DNA of 64,000 bases from Clostridiales bacterium UBA1738 (GTDB lineage: Bacteria > Bacillota > Clostridia > UBA1381). Made by a program: the position numbers and the translations under genes. Under the pieces are notes generated by a model. It was not told the DNA's origin, made no database searches, and worked only from the letters and a program-made list of their open reading frames with translations. Shown here one piece after another: positions 1 through 8,938 of the stretch (position 1 is the stretch's first letter; each line of letters begins with the position of its first letter). The DNA lies in assembly GCA_002315735.1 (NCBI GenBank), contig DCIA01000013.1, forward strand, positions 151,435 to 215,434. The letters run 5' to 3'.

Positions 1-3000
1 ATTTAACATTATTTTCCCCAAAAATTGCAAAAAGTTTCAGCAAAATGTCATCATTTTCGTCTATCCAACAATTTTGTGGAGCATATAAGCGTTTTTTAGT
101 GTCATCAATATAGAAACAAACAGGAATATTTCCGTTTTTTTCGCCTAAAACCTTTACTGCCATTTTAAGTACAGCATCATCATATGTACCCATTCTTATA
201 TAAAGTGTTTTTTCAGCCTTTATCGGTTGTAGGTTTTGAACACCATTTTTCTTTTCCTCTTTTACTTCAATTTGGTCAAGTAGTGCCACAGACTCGCACA
301 AGAGTTTAGGCTCTTCGTCTTCTCTTATGCTAACTCTACCATTTGCAAGTACAATATTACCCTCTGTAAGCACTTCATTAAACCTTTGCAATACTTTTGG
401 AAATACGATAACTTCAATACCGCCATATAAGTCTTCAAGTTTAATAAATGCCATTTGAGTGTTATTTTTTGTAATCTTATTTTTTCTGTTAGATATAATA
501 CCTGCCAGTTTTATTTGTTGGTTATCCTTTACACCACCTATAACTTCTCTCACATTGCCATCTTCATCTTTTACAACAGAAGATAATATTTTTGCTACAT
601 TAATATCAGTAATTTTTGATACCTTTTCTTCATATTCTTCCATAGGATGACCGGAAAAATACATTCCTGCCGCTTCTTTTTCAAGTGCTAAAAGTTCGGA
701 TTTTGGGTATTCTGTTATATTGGGAAGTTCTGCTTCCTTTTTAGTCTCTTCCAAATTATCGGAAAACAGTGTCATTTGACCTCTGATATTTGACCGATTT
801 GCATCAGCCTCGCCATCAATGATATTTTCAAAAACTGTTAAAAGTTGTGACCTTTTAACTTTTAGCGAGTCAAAAGCACCACTTTTTATCAAAAATTCCA
901 CAGCTCTTTTATTCATATCCTTATCGGTCATTCTTTGAACAAAATCAGAAAAACTTGCAAACTTGCCATTGGCATTTCTCTCCTCAACAAGTTTTGAGAT
1001 AAATCCTACGCCAACATTTTTTATAGCAGAAAGTCCGAATCTTATCGAATTTCCTTCAACTGTAAATCCGTTTTCGCTCATATTAATGTCAGGTGGCAAT
1101 TTTTCTATTCCGAGTTTTTTGCAATTTACCAAATACTCGTTTATTTTATTTTGGTCATCTACACTTGATATTAAAGACGCCATATATTCTGTCGGATAAA
1201 AGGTTTTTAAGTATGCCGTTTGATATGTTATAAAGGCATAAGCGGCCGCATGAGATTTATTAAAAGCATAGTTTGCAAATTCGTTTATCTCATCAAAAAT
1301 ATCAATCGCAACGCTCTCCGGGATTCCTCTTCTTACACAGCCGTCAATTACCCAATTTCCGTCTTCATCTTGTTTTCCATAGATGAAATTCTTTCGTTCA
1401 ATTTCCATTTTATCAGCTTTTTTCTTTGCGATAACACGCCTTAACATATCCGCACTGCCAAGAGAATATCCTGCCATAGATTTTACAATTTCAAGCACCT
1501 GTTCTTGATACACAATACAGCCGTATGTTACATCTAATATATTCGACAAAAGTTCGTGTTTATATGTTACCTTATCAGGATGGTTCTTATTAAACACATA
1601 TCTTGGGATTGAATCCATTGGGCCCGGACGATATAGTGCAATTCCGGCAATAATATCTTCCAAATTAGTCGGTTTTAACTCTTGCATAAAAGATTTCATT
1701 CCGGCACTTTCAATTTGGAACACACCATCAGTATTTCCCGATGAAATAAGTTCATATACCTCTTTTACGCCATAATCAAGCTTTGATAAATCTATTTTTA
1801 CGCCCCTTGTTTTTTCGATAAGTTTTACTGCATTATTGATAACCGTTAAGTTTCTAAGTCCCAAAAAGTCCATTTTAAGAAGTCCCAAGCCTTCAACAGT
1901 ATCTTTTACAAATTGGGTTGTTAATACATCATCATTTGTTTGAAGCGGCATATAGTTTACGATTGGTTCTTTGCAAATAACCACTCCCGCCGCATGAGTT
2001 CCGCTGTGTCTTGCAAGTCCTTCTAATGCCCTTGCCGTATCAATTAATTCCTTTATTTTTGGTTCATTGTCGTAAAGTTCTTTAAGTTCTTTTGAAATTT
2101 CAAGAGCCTTATCTATCGTAATATTTAGGTCATTCGGCACAAGTTTTGCCACCTTATCGGTCTCTGCATAGGAAATATTAAGTGCTCTTCCCACATCTCT
2201 TATGGCAAGTTTTGCTTTCATTGTACCAAATGTAATAATCTGCGAAACATTTTCTTCACCATATTTTTTTACAACATAATCAATTACCTTTTGCCTACCC
2301 TCAGGTGCAAAGTCAACATCAATATCAGGCATTGATACACGCTCAGGATTAAGAAAACGCTCGAAAATCAAGTTATATTTAATTGGGTCAATATCGGTAA
2401 TTCCAAGCGTATATGAAACCATACTACCTGCCGCACTGCCACGCCCCGGTCCAACACCGACTCCGTTATTTTTTGCATAATTAATAAAGTCCCAAACTAT
2501 CAGAAAATAGTCAACAAAACCCATACTACTTATTACCGAAAGTTCATAATCAAGCCTTTTTTTAAGGTCTTCTGTGACATTTTCATATCTCTTTTTAAGA
2601 CCATCTTCACAAAGTTCGTTGAGATACTCAAATGCTGTTTTGCCGTTCGGGACATCAAAACTAGGCAAATGCCTTGAATTAAAATCAAATTCGACATTAC
2701 ACCTATCTGCGATTTTTACTGTATTTTCAAGTGCTTCGGGAGCATACGGAAAAAGCGTTTCCATCTCTTCCGGAGATTTTATATAGAATTCGTCTGTTTC
2801 AAAGCGCATACGGTCATCATCTTCCACCGTTTTTTGCATTTGTATGCACATCAAAACATCTTGATATTTTGCATCTTCCTTTTTTGCATAGTGAATATCG
2901 TTTGTAGCAACAAGCCCAACGCCTAGTTCCTTAGAGAGTTTTACAAGGCTTGGATTTATCCTTTTTTGTTCCTTTATAGAATGGTCTTGAAGTTCAATAA

Positions 3001-3514
3001 AGAAATTATCTTTGCCAAATAAATCACGATATTTCTCCCCAATTTCTTTTGCTTTATCATAGTTGTTTTCAGAAAGTGCCTTAGGTATTTCACCGGCCAG
3101 ACACGCAGAAAGGGCAATTAGCCCTTCGTGATGCTCTTTTAAAAGTTCAAAATCAATTCTTGGCTTATAGTAAAAACCTTCTGTAAAGCCTTTGGTGACA
3201 AGGTATGACAAATTTTTATATCCGATTTGATTTTCGCAAAGCAAAATAAGGTGCGAATATTTTGAGTCATATTCGTGAGTTTTATCAAATCGACTTCTTG
3301 GTGCCATATAAACTTCGCAGCCTATAACAGGCTTTATACCTTGTGCTTTTGCTTCCTTATAAAAATCAACAACGCCGTACATTACGCCGTGGTCTGTGAT
3401 TGCACAGTGTCTCATACCAAGTTCTTTAACTCTTGATACTACCTTTTTAATACTTGCCGCACCATCTAACAGGCTAAACTCTGTATGAGTATGTAAATGT
3501 GCGAATTCTGTCAT
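1..3514 (-). CDS. dnaE: DNA polymerase III subunit alpha, C-terminus cut by window edge
   Basis: Catalytic subunit of a replicative C-family DNA polymerase. The reading frame is open from an ATG at 3514 to the window edge (1171 codons), close to full length for DnaE (about 1150-1180), so only a short C-terminal piece is missing. The N-terminus has the PHP-domain signature HLHTH (residues 6-10). The catalytic palm motif PDIDVDF lies near residue 395. An OB-fold-like region is near the visible end, and the PHP-first domain order without an exonuclease insert fits DnaE rather than PolC. It is the last gene of hprK-murB-rapZ-whiA-dnaE, 17 bases after whiA. Whether the genome also has polC cannot be seen here. 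Confidence 0.96.
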   Translation of the reverse strand, partial: MTEFAHLHTHTEFSLLDGAASIKKVVSRVKELGMRHCAITDHGVMYGVVDFYKEAKAQGIKPVIGCEVYMAPRSRFDKTHEYDSKYSHLILLCENQIGYKNLSYLVTKGFTEGFYYKPRIDFELLKEHHEGLIALSACLAGEIPKALSENNYDKAKEIGEKYRDLFGKDNFFIELQDHSIKEQKRINPSLVKLSKELGVGLVATNDIHYAKKEDAKYQDVLMCIQMQKTVEDDDRMRFETDEFYIKSPEEMETLFPYAPEALENTVKIADRCNVEFDFNSRHLPSFDVPNGKTAFEYLNELCEDGLKKRYENVTEDLKKRLDYELSVISSMGFVDYFLIVWDFINYAKNNGVGVGPGRGSAAGSMVSYTLGITDIDPIKYNLIFERFLNPERVSMPDIDVDFAPEGRQKVIDYVVKKYGEENVSQIITFGTMKAKLAIRDVGRALNISYAETDKVAKLVPNDLNITIDKALEISKELKELYDNEPKIKELIDTARALEGLARHSGTHAAGVVICKEPIVNYMPLQTNDDVLTTQFVKDTVEGLGLLKMDFLGLRNLTVINNAVKLIEKTRGVKIDLSKLDYGVKEVYELISSGNTDGVFQIESAGMKSFMQELKPTNLEDIIAGIALYRPGPMDSIPRYVFNKNHPDKVTYKHELLSNILDVTYGCIVYQEQVLEIVKSMAGYSLGSADMLRRVIAKKKADKMEIERKNFIYGKQDEDGNWVIDGCVRRGIPESVAIDIFDEINEFANYAFNKSHAAAYAFITYQTAYLKTFYPTEYMASLISSVDDQNKINEYLVNCKKLGIEKLPPDINMSENGFTVEGNSIRFGLSAIKNVGVGFISKLVEERNANGKFASFSDFVQRMTDKDMNKRAVEFLIKSGAFDSLKVKRSQLLTVFENIIDGEADANRSNIRGQMTLFSDNLEETKKEAELPNITEYPKSELLALEKEAAGMYFSGHPMEEYEEKVSKITDINVAKILSSVVKDEDGNVREVIGGVKDNQQIKLAGIISNRKNKITKNNTQMAFIKLEDLYGGIEVIVFPKVLQRFNEVLTEGNIVLANGRVSIREDEEPKLLCESVALLDQIEVKEEKKNGVQNLQPIKAEKTLYIRMGTYDDAVLKMAVKVLGEKNGNIPVCFYIDDTKKRLYAPQNCWIDENDDILLKLFAIFGENNVK

Positions 3515-3531
3515 TCTTGTCCCCCCTTTTT

Positions 3532-4404
3532 TTATATTTTATCTGCTATTTCAATCAGCCTTTTTAATCTATGATTTACACCCGATTTTCCAATAGGTGG
3601 ATTTGTCATTTCGCCCAGTTCTTTTAGGCTACATTCGGGATTATTTATCCTTAAAATTGCTATCTCCTTCAAAGTTTCCGGTAAATCTTCAAAGGTCATA
3701 CTGTTTTGTATTTTTCTAATTGCAGAAAGTTGCTGAGCAGCCGTTTTTGCCACTTTATCAATATTTGCAAATTCACAATTTGCACGCCTGTTTACAGTGT
3801 TTCTAATATCCTTTTGGATTGATGCATTATAGATTTCCATAACCGCATTAACTGCTCCCGTTGTGCCCAAAACATCTGCAATAGTTTCATAATCCTTAAT
3901 ATAGACAATATATCTGCCTTTTCGATAGGTCTTTTTTGCTCTAAATCCCGATTTTTCAAGAACTCTCAAAAGTTGCTCGGCATATCCTTCGTGTTTTATA
4001 TCAAACTCTAAATGATATCGTAAGGTCGGGTCACTAACCGAGCCGCCACCTAAAAATGCGCCTCTTATATACGCTCTTTTGCAACAATCAAGACCTGTTA
4101 CTTCGTCAATATTTCCGTCAAAAAGCATCAGCCTTACAGAAATTTGGCTTATAAAAAAATCTATATCAGGCTGATATTTATAAACCCCATTCTTATTTGT
4201 GAAATAAATCTTTTTTGAAAATACCTTTTCAAAAAGATAGCAAAATCTATTTGCCACATCTTCATTTTCAGTGATTACACTAACTTCTCCCGGCTGATAT
4301 CCTGTTGAAAACTTCAAAAGGGCAGAAAGTTCTGCAACATCACAAAAATTACATTGATTTTCAATTCTTGATATCTGTTCTTTAATATCTTGTGTGAAAG
4401 ACAT
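3532..4404 (-). CDS. whiA: DNA-binding protein WhiA
   Basis: Conserved Gram-positive regulator linked to cell division and sporulation. The 290-residue length is normal for the family. The N-terminal two thirds carry the degenerate LAGLIDADG-homing-endonuclease-like fold (GAFLGGGSV near residue 116). The C-terminal part carries a helix-turn-helix (LKELGEMTNPPIGKSGVNHR region) that binds DNA. The start codon shares one base with the rapZ stop (TAATG type), indicating translational coupling. In Bacillus, yvcK (glmR) sits between rapZ and whiA, and that gene is absent here. Identification is from family-level sequence features plus the conserved neighbourhood. Confidence 0.95.
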   Translation of the reverse strand: MSFTQDIKEQISRIENQCNFCDVAELSALLKFSTGYQPGEVSVITENEDVANRFCYLFEKVFSKKIYFTNKNGVYKYQPDIDFFISQISVRLMLFDGNIDEVTGLDCCKRAYIRGAFLGGGSVSDPTLRYHLEFDIKHEGYAEQLLRVLEKSGFRAKKTYRKGRYIVYIKDYETIADVLGTTGAVNAVMEIYNASIQKDIRNTVNRRANCEFANIDKVAKTAAQQLSAIRKIQNSMTFEDLPETLKEIAILRINNPECSLKELGEMTNPPIGKSGVNHRLKRLIEIADKI

Positions 4405-5258
4405 TATTTTTTACCTCTCAAAATATCCCTATGGATAGCATTAACTGAATACCCCTGCAAGTTGTCCGCCAAAACATTAGCAAGCGTAATACTTCTATGC
4501 TTTCCACCTGTACATCCTATTGCTATTGTGAGTGATGCCTTTCCTTCCTCAATATACAAGGGAACAAGAAATTTTATCATATCAATAAGTTTTGTTGAAA
4601 ACTCTTGTGCAGATTTTGTGGACATTACATAGTCTTGCACTTCTTTATCGTTGCCCGTCTTATTTTTGAGTTCGTCAACATAAAACGGATTTGCAAAACA
4701 TCTTACATCGAAAACAAGGTCAGCATCAAGCGGCAAACCATATTTAAAACCAAATGACATCACATTAATAACAAAATTTTGTTTCTTTTCAACAGAGTAA
4801 ATTTCACGAAGTCTTTTTGATAACTCTGCCAAAGTATAGTCAGAAGTATCAATAACTGCGTCCGCCTCTTGATAGATTTTATCAAGCATTTCTCTTTCTT
4901 TTTTGATGCTGTCAACAAGCCCTAATTTACTTGGAATAGGATGAGTACGCCTTGTTTCTTTGTAACGCTTTATCAAAACTTCATCTCTTGCATTTACAAA
5001 AAGCAGTTTATATTCATATCCGTTTTCCTTTAAAATTTTTAGATTTGACAAGAGTTCATTTATCATATCTCCAACACGAGAATCAATAACAAATGCAACC
5101 TTATCATATTTTGTGTTAATTGAAATAAACATTTCTGCAAGTTGCGGAATTATAACAGGTGGCAAATTATCCATACAAAAGAATCCGGAATCTTCCAAAA
5201 ATCTTATTACCTGTGTTTTTCCTGCTCCTGATAAACCTGTCACTATTGTGAATTGCAT
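4404..5258 (-). CDS. rapZ: RNase adapter / nucleotide-binding protein RapZ (YvcJ family)
   Basis: P-loop nucleotide-binding protein of the RapZ/YvcJ family, 284 residues (usual length about 285-295). A Walker A motif GLSGAGKT is at residues 8-15. The C-terminal family signature CTGGKHRS lies near residue 248. In E. coli RapZ targets the GlmZ small RNA to RNase E; in Firmicutes the role is less settled and has been linked to competence and c-di-nucleotide or aminosugar signalling. It directly follows murB with no intergenic base and overlaps whiA by one base, so it is part of the hprK-dnaE transcription unit. Confidence 0.94.
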   Translation of the reverse strand: MQFTIVTGLSGAGKTQVIRFLEDSGFFCMDNLPPVIIPQLAEMFISINTKYDKVAFVIDSRVGDMINELLSNLKILKENGYEYKLLFVNARDEVLIKRYKETRRTHPIPSKLGLVDSIKKEREMLDKIYQEADAVIDTSDYTLAELSKRLREIYSVEKKQNFVINVMSFGFKYGLPLDADLVFDVRCFANPFYVDELKNKTGNDKEVQDYVMSTKSAQEFSTKLIDMIKFLVPLYIEEGKASLTIAIGCTGGKHRSITLANVLADNLQGYSVNAIHRDILRGKK

Positions 5259-6119
5259 TTAAAACTCTCCTATCATTTTCACTTCTGTTTCCAGTTCTAC
5301 ATCAAACTTTTCTTTTACTGTTTTTTGTATATCTTCAATCAAACGGCGAACATCTTTTGCTGTTGCATTTCCTAAATTCACTACAAATCCCGAATGTTTT
5401 TCAGAAACCGCCGCATCTCCTACCTTGTAACCTTTAAGACCTGCATCTTCTATTAGTTTTCCTGCAAAAAAGCCTTCCGGTCTTTTAAAGGTACTTCCGG
5501 CACTTGGCATCAAAAGTGGCTGTTTTTCTGTTCTTCTTTTTCTTAAATCGTCCATATATGCTTTTATTTCTTCGTAATTTCCCTTTTCAAGTTCAATTTC
5601 TGCCGATAAAATAATTACATCTTTATTAGTAAAAAAGCTTTTTCTGTATCCAAACTCTAAATCTTCTTTTTCTATGACTTTGACTTCGCCATTTTCAAGA
5701 TAGGTTACATTTTTCACTACATTTTTCATTTCCGAGCCGTATGCTCCGGCATTCATAAAAACTGCTCCACCCAAAGTGCCGGGAATGCCTGATGCAAATT
5801 CCAAACCTTTTAGGCTATTTTTAAGGGCAAACATTGAAAGAGTTGATAGCATAGCACCACTATCCACCTTTATTATCGTTTCCTTTTTAAGACTAATGGA
5901 ATTGGACACAATTTTTATCACAAGTCCTCTTATTCCTTTATCCGAAACAAGAAGGTTACTTCCATTTCCTATCACCGTGTACGGAATATTTTTTTTCTTT
6001 GCATAGTCAATCAGTTCTATTATTTCTTCCGTTTTGGCAGCCTCACAAAATTCATCGGCAGGGCCGCCTATTTTAAAAGAAGTATGATTTTTCATTAATT
6101 CATTCTTTATAATTTCCAT
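5259..6119 (-). CDS. murB: UDP-N-acetylenolpyruvoylglucosamine reductase
   Basis: Second committed step of peptidoglycan precursor synthesis: NADPH-dependent reduction of UDP-GlcNAc-enolpyruvate to UDP-MurNAc, in the cytoplasm. The 286-residue protein has the FAD-binding PCMH part (NGSNLLVSD near residue 52 and NAGAYGSEM near 121). It also has the C-terminal MurB domain with the catalytic serine region PSAGSTFKRP near residue 205. The short form, without the E. coli-type extra loop, matches Gram-positive MurB. It lies between hprK and rapZ in one operon. The first enzyme of the pathway, murA, is on the opposite strand about 1.5 kb away. Confidence 0.96.
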   Translation of the reverse strand: MEIIKNELMKNHTSFKIGGPADEFCEAAKTEEIIELIDYAKKKNIPYTVIGNGSNLLVSDKGIRGLVIKIVSNSISLKKETIIKVDSGAMLSTLSMFALKNSLKGLEFASGIPGTLGGAVFMNAGAYGSEMKNVVKNVTYLENGEVKVIEKEDLEFGYRKSFFTNKDVIILSAEIELEKGNYEEIKAYMDDLRKRRTEKQPLLMPSAGSTFKRPEGFFAGKLIEDAGLKGYKVGDAAVSEKHSGFVVNLGNATAKDVRRLIEDIQKTVKEKFDVELETEVKMIGEF

Positions 6120-6138
6120 TTAAAATCCTCTTAAAATT

Positions 6139-7095
6139 TTATTCATTCAATGCTGCTTCCTGATTTTTTTGCATTTCATTCATAAGCCTATTATTAAGTT
6201 CAACGGCTGCATTATAGCCCATCTTCTTTTGACGATTATTCATAGATGCAACCTCAATAATAATGGCTAGGTTTCTACCCGGCTTTACGGGAATTGTAAG
6301 ACTTGGAACATTTATCCCCATAATATTTGTGTATTCTTCAATCATTCCGAGCCTATCGTATTGTTTTCCTTCCACCCAAGGCTCCAAGTGAATAACCAAA
6401 TTAATATTTTCAGTGTCTTTAACAGCACCGATACCAAAAATTTCTTTAACATCTATGATTCCTATACCACGAAGTTCTACAAAGTGCCTTATTATAGCAG
6501 GCGATGAACCGACAAGAGTTTTTGAAGACACTCTCTTTATCTCAACGGCATCATCAGCAACCAAACGATGTCCTCTTTTTAAAAGTTCTATTGCAGTTTC
6601 ACTCTTACCTACGCCGCTTTCACCCATAATAAGCACACCTTCGCCGTAAACTTCAACCAAAACACCATGTCTTGTACGTCTTGGTGCAATTTGAACATTA
6701 AGATAACTGATAAGTGCGCTCATAAGGCTTGAAGTAGATTCCTCGGTTCTCACTATCGTTAAATCGTACTTTTCGGCAAGTTCAATCATTTCGGGAAAGA
6801 TTTGCATATTTCTTGTTACAATAAGTGCCGGAAATTTCGTTGAAAATAGTTTTTCCAAAAGTTCGCCCCTTTTTTCTCTTGTGAACTGTTCGAGATAAGT
6901 TATTTCAACCTTTCCCATAACTTGAATTCTGTGATTATCAAAATAGTCAAAAAAGCCCGTGATTTGAAGAGCAGGACGGTTAACTTCTGCTGTTTCAATC
7001 ATAATTTCGTTAATATCAGTTGAGGAATAAATTTTTTCAAATCCGAATTCTTCTATTACCTTTGATAATGGTATTTTAAATGTAACATCACTCAT
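6139..7095 (-). CDS. hprK: HPr kinase/phosphorylase
   Basis: Bifunctional enzyme that phosphorylates and dephosphorylates Ser46 of the phosphocarrier HPr, controlling carbon catabolite repression in Gram-positive bacteria. The 318-residue length is typical. The P-loop GESGVGKS is at residues 158-165, the conserved histidine of TRHGV is at 143, and the signature VELRGIGIIDVK starts near residue 207. The poorly conserved N-terminal domain (1-130) looks intact. It is the first gene of the operon, with its own sigma-A promoter (7135-7163) and an AGGAGG ribosome site just upstream of the ATG. Confidence 0.96.
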   Translation of the reverse strand: MSDVTFKIPLSKVIEEFGFEKIYSSTDINEIMIETAEVNRPALQITGFFDYFDNHRIQVMGKVEITYLEQFTREKRGELLEKLFSTKFPALIVTRNMQIFPEMIELAEKYDLTIVRTEESTSSLMSALISYLNVQIAPRRTRHGVLVEVYGEGVLIMGESGVGKSETAIELLKRGHRLVADDAVEIKRVSSKTLVGSSPAIIRHFVELRGIGIIDVKEIFGIGAVKDTENINLVIHLEPWVEGKQYDRLGMIEEYTNIMGINVPSLTIPVKPGRNLAIIIEVASMNNRQKKMGYNAAVELNNRLMNEMQKNQEAALNE

Positions 7096-7134
7096 TTTAT
7101 ACTTTCCTCCTACAAGACATAATTATACACTTAT

Positions 7135-7163
7135 ATTATATACTATTTCTATAATAAATTCAA
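7135..7163 (-). promoter_or_regulatory. sigma-A promoter of the hprK operon
   Basis: Read on the minus strand: -35 TTGAAT, 17-bp spacer, -10 TATAAT. It lies 40 bp upstream of the hprK start, with a GGAGG ribosome site between. A second TATAAT-like hexamer lies closer to the gene and could be an alternative start. Confidence 0.7.
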
Positions 7164-7243
7164 CGATTATTTTTATTTGACTCTACTTTTTACCCATTTA
7201 CACGACAAAATTTTTATTTTTTTATTTTTTTTTAAGAAAACAC

Positions 7244-7272
7244 TTGCAATATTAAAATAATTGTGTTAGAAT
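7244..7272 (+). promoter_or_regulatory. sigma-A promoter of rpmB
   Basis: -35 TTGCAA, 17-bp spacer, -10 TAGAAT preceded by TGT (extended -10). It lies 42 bp upstream of the rpmB start and is back to back with the hprK promoter. Confidence 0.75.
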
Positions 7273-7314
7273 ACTAATGTTTTGATAATGTAAATTTATA
7301 GGAGGTGTTCGCAG

Positions 7315-7503
7315 ATGGCAAAATGTGAGATTTGCGGCAAGGGCGTTACTTTTGGTATTAAAGTCAGCCATTCGCACAGAAGATCAAACAGAACTTGGAA
7401 GCCTAACGTTAAAAAGGTTAGAGCTATCGTAAACGGTAATACAAAATCAATCAACGTTTGTACACGTTGCTTGCGTTCAGGAAAGGTAACTCGCGCAGTT
7501 TGA
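7315..7503 (+). CDS. rpmB: 50S ribosomal protein L28, zinc-binding type
   Basis: Small basic 62-residue protein of the large ribosomal subunit. Two CxxC pairs (Cys4/Cys7 and Cys49/Cys52) mark the zinc-binding C+ form of L28. An AGGAGGTG ribosome site lies immediately upstream. It is monocistronic: its own promoter is at 7244-7272 and an intrinsic terminator follows within 20 bp. In Firmicutes the zinc-free paralogue is often induced on zinc starvation; whether one exists elsewhere cannot be seen. Confidence 0.96.
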   Translation: MAKCEICGKGVTFGIKVSHSHRRSNRTWKPNVKKVRAIVNGNTKSINVCTRCLRSGKVTRAV

Positions 7504-7518
7504 TTTTTAGTTTACTAT

Positions 7519-7550
7519 GAGAAGCAATTTTGCTTCTCTTTTTTTTATTT
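7519..7550 (+). terminator. intrinsic terminator of rpmB
   Basis: An 8-bp perfect stem GAGAAGCA/TGCTTCTC (7519-7526 with 7531-7538) with a 4-base loop, followed by a run of T, starts 15 bp after the rpmB stop. Confidence 0.9.
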
Positions 7551-7565
7551 TTTTTACGAATTATT

Positions 7566-7594
7566 TTGCATTTTTGGAAAAGTTATGATATAAT
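7566..7594 (+). promoter_or_regulatory. sigma-A promoter of murA-walJ-rlmH
   Basis: -35 TTGCAT, 17-bp spacer, -10 TATAAT preceded by TGA (extended -10). Transcription should start near 7601. An upstream in-frame ATG at 7595 therefore cannot be the murA start. Confidence 0.8.
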
Positions 7595-7660
7595 ATGAGA
7601 ATAAACTCGATAATTGTGTCTAATTTACATATATTCCGATATTTTAGGAAGGTGACTTTA

Positions 7661-8932
7661 TTGGAAAAATTGGTGATTAACGGGGGCAAGCCCTTATTGG
7701 GTAAAATCAGTATAAGCGGCGCAAAAAATGCAGCAGTTGCTATAATTCCTGCTTGTCTTTTAATCGAAGACAAGTGCCGTCTTGAAAATTTACCTGACAT
7801 AAAAGATGTAAAATTATTTTTAGATATATTAAAAGACTTGGGTGCTACGATTGAAGTTATTGATAAGAGTACGGTTATAATCGATTGCAGTACAGTAAGT
7901 TCTTTCACGCCAAAAGCGGAACTTGCAAGAAAAATGCGTGGCTCATCATATCTTATCGGAGCGCTTCTTGGCAGGTTTAATAATTGTGTTGTTCCTATGC
8001 CGGGGGGCTGTGATTTTGGAACAAGACCAATCGACCAACACATAAAAGGCTTTGAAGCATTAGGTGCTGTGTGTGACCAATCATACGGAAAAGTCACTGC
8101 AAAAGCCACATCTCTTGAAGCCGGTCACATTTATTTTGATGTAACATCTGTTGGTGCTACCGTAAATGTTATTCTTGCAGCAGTAAAAGCAAACGGCGTT
8201 TCTATCATCGAAAACGCTGCAAAAGAACCTCATATAGTTGACCTTGCAAACTTCTTAAATGCTATGGGTGCAAAGATTAGAGGCGCAGGTACTGACACCA
8301 TTAAAATTACAGGTGTTTCCAAGTTACACGGTGGTACATACTCAATCATTCCTGACCAAATTGAAGCAGGAACATTTATGATTGCAGCTGCCGCAACTCG
8401 TGGTGATGTCACAATAACAAACGTTATACCAAGGCATTTAGAGTCAATTAGTGCTAAACTTATAGAATCAGGTGCTACGGTAGAAGAATTCGACGATAGC
8501 GTACGGGTATCTGTACGCAAAGATAAAAAGTTGAAAACAGTGAACTTTGTTGCTCTTCCATATCCCGGTTACCCTACCGATATGCAGCCGCAACTAGTTA
8601 CATATTTATCAACAATTTCCGGTACAAGTTCTGCCCGTGAAGGTGTTTGGGATGACCGATTTAGATATGTCGGCGAACTTAAAAGAATGGGTGCAAACAT
8701 AACGGTAGAAGGAAAACTTGCAATCATAAACGGCGTCGAAAAACTTATGGGCACATCCGTTCGTGCAACCGACCTTCGTGGTGGTGCTGCAATGATTATT
8801 GCAGGACTTATAGCAGATGGGGTTACTGAAATTTCCGACATCTACCACATTGACCGTGGCTATGAAAATTTTGAAGAAAAGTTCCGCGTTTTAGGCGGAG
8901 ACATTGAACGTATAGAAGTTTTGGAGAACTAA
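7661..8932 (+). CDS. murA: UDP-N-acetylglucosamine 1-carboxyvinyltransferase MurA (TTG start)
   Basis: Transfers enolpyruvate from PEP to UDP-GlcNAc, the first committed step of peptidoglycan synthesis and the target of fosfomycin. With the start at TTG 7661 the protein has 423 residues and begins MEKLVINGG, the usual MurA N-terminus. The catalytic cysteine is present (Cys117, in PMPGGC), so classical fosfomycin sensitivity is expected. The TTG is preceded at 6 bases by AGGAAGGTG. An in-frame ATG 66 bases upstream sits at the promoter -10 edge and is rejected. The first gene of a three-gene unit with walJ and rlmH. Confidence 0.95.
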   Translation: MEKLVINGGKPLLGKISISGAKNAAVAIIPACLLIEDKCRLENLPDIKDVKLFLDILKDLGATIEVIDKSTVIIDCSTVSSFTPKAELARKMRGSSYLIGALLGRFNNCVVPMPGGCDFGTRPIDQHIKGFEALGAVCDQSYGKVTAKATSLEAGHIYFDVTSVGATVNVILAAVKANGVSIIENAAKEPHIVDLANFLNAMGAKIRGAGTDTIKITGVSKLHGGTYSIIPDQIEAGTFMIAAAATRGDVTITNVIPRHLESISAKLIESGATVEEFDDSVRVSVRKDKKLKTVNFVALPYPGYPTDMQPQLVTYLSTISGTSSAREGVWDDRFRYVGELKRMGANITVEGKLAIINGVEKLMGTSVRATDLRGGAAMIIAGLIADGVTEISDIYHIDRGYENFEEKFRVLGGDIERIEVLEN

Positions 8933-8938
8933 TCGCAA

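Noticed and set aside
7595..7660. Longer murA starting at ATG 7595
   Set aside because: It lies directly at the -10 edge, upstream of the expected transcription start, and the added residues do not resemble MurA.
7561..8109. 182-codon minus-strand ORF opposite murA
   Set aside because: Shadow frame of murA with no ribosome site and no recognisable motif.
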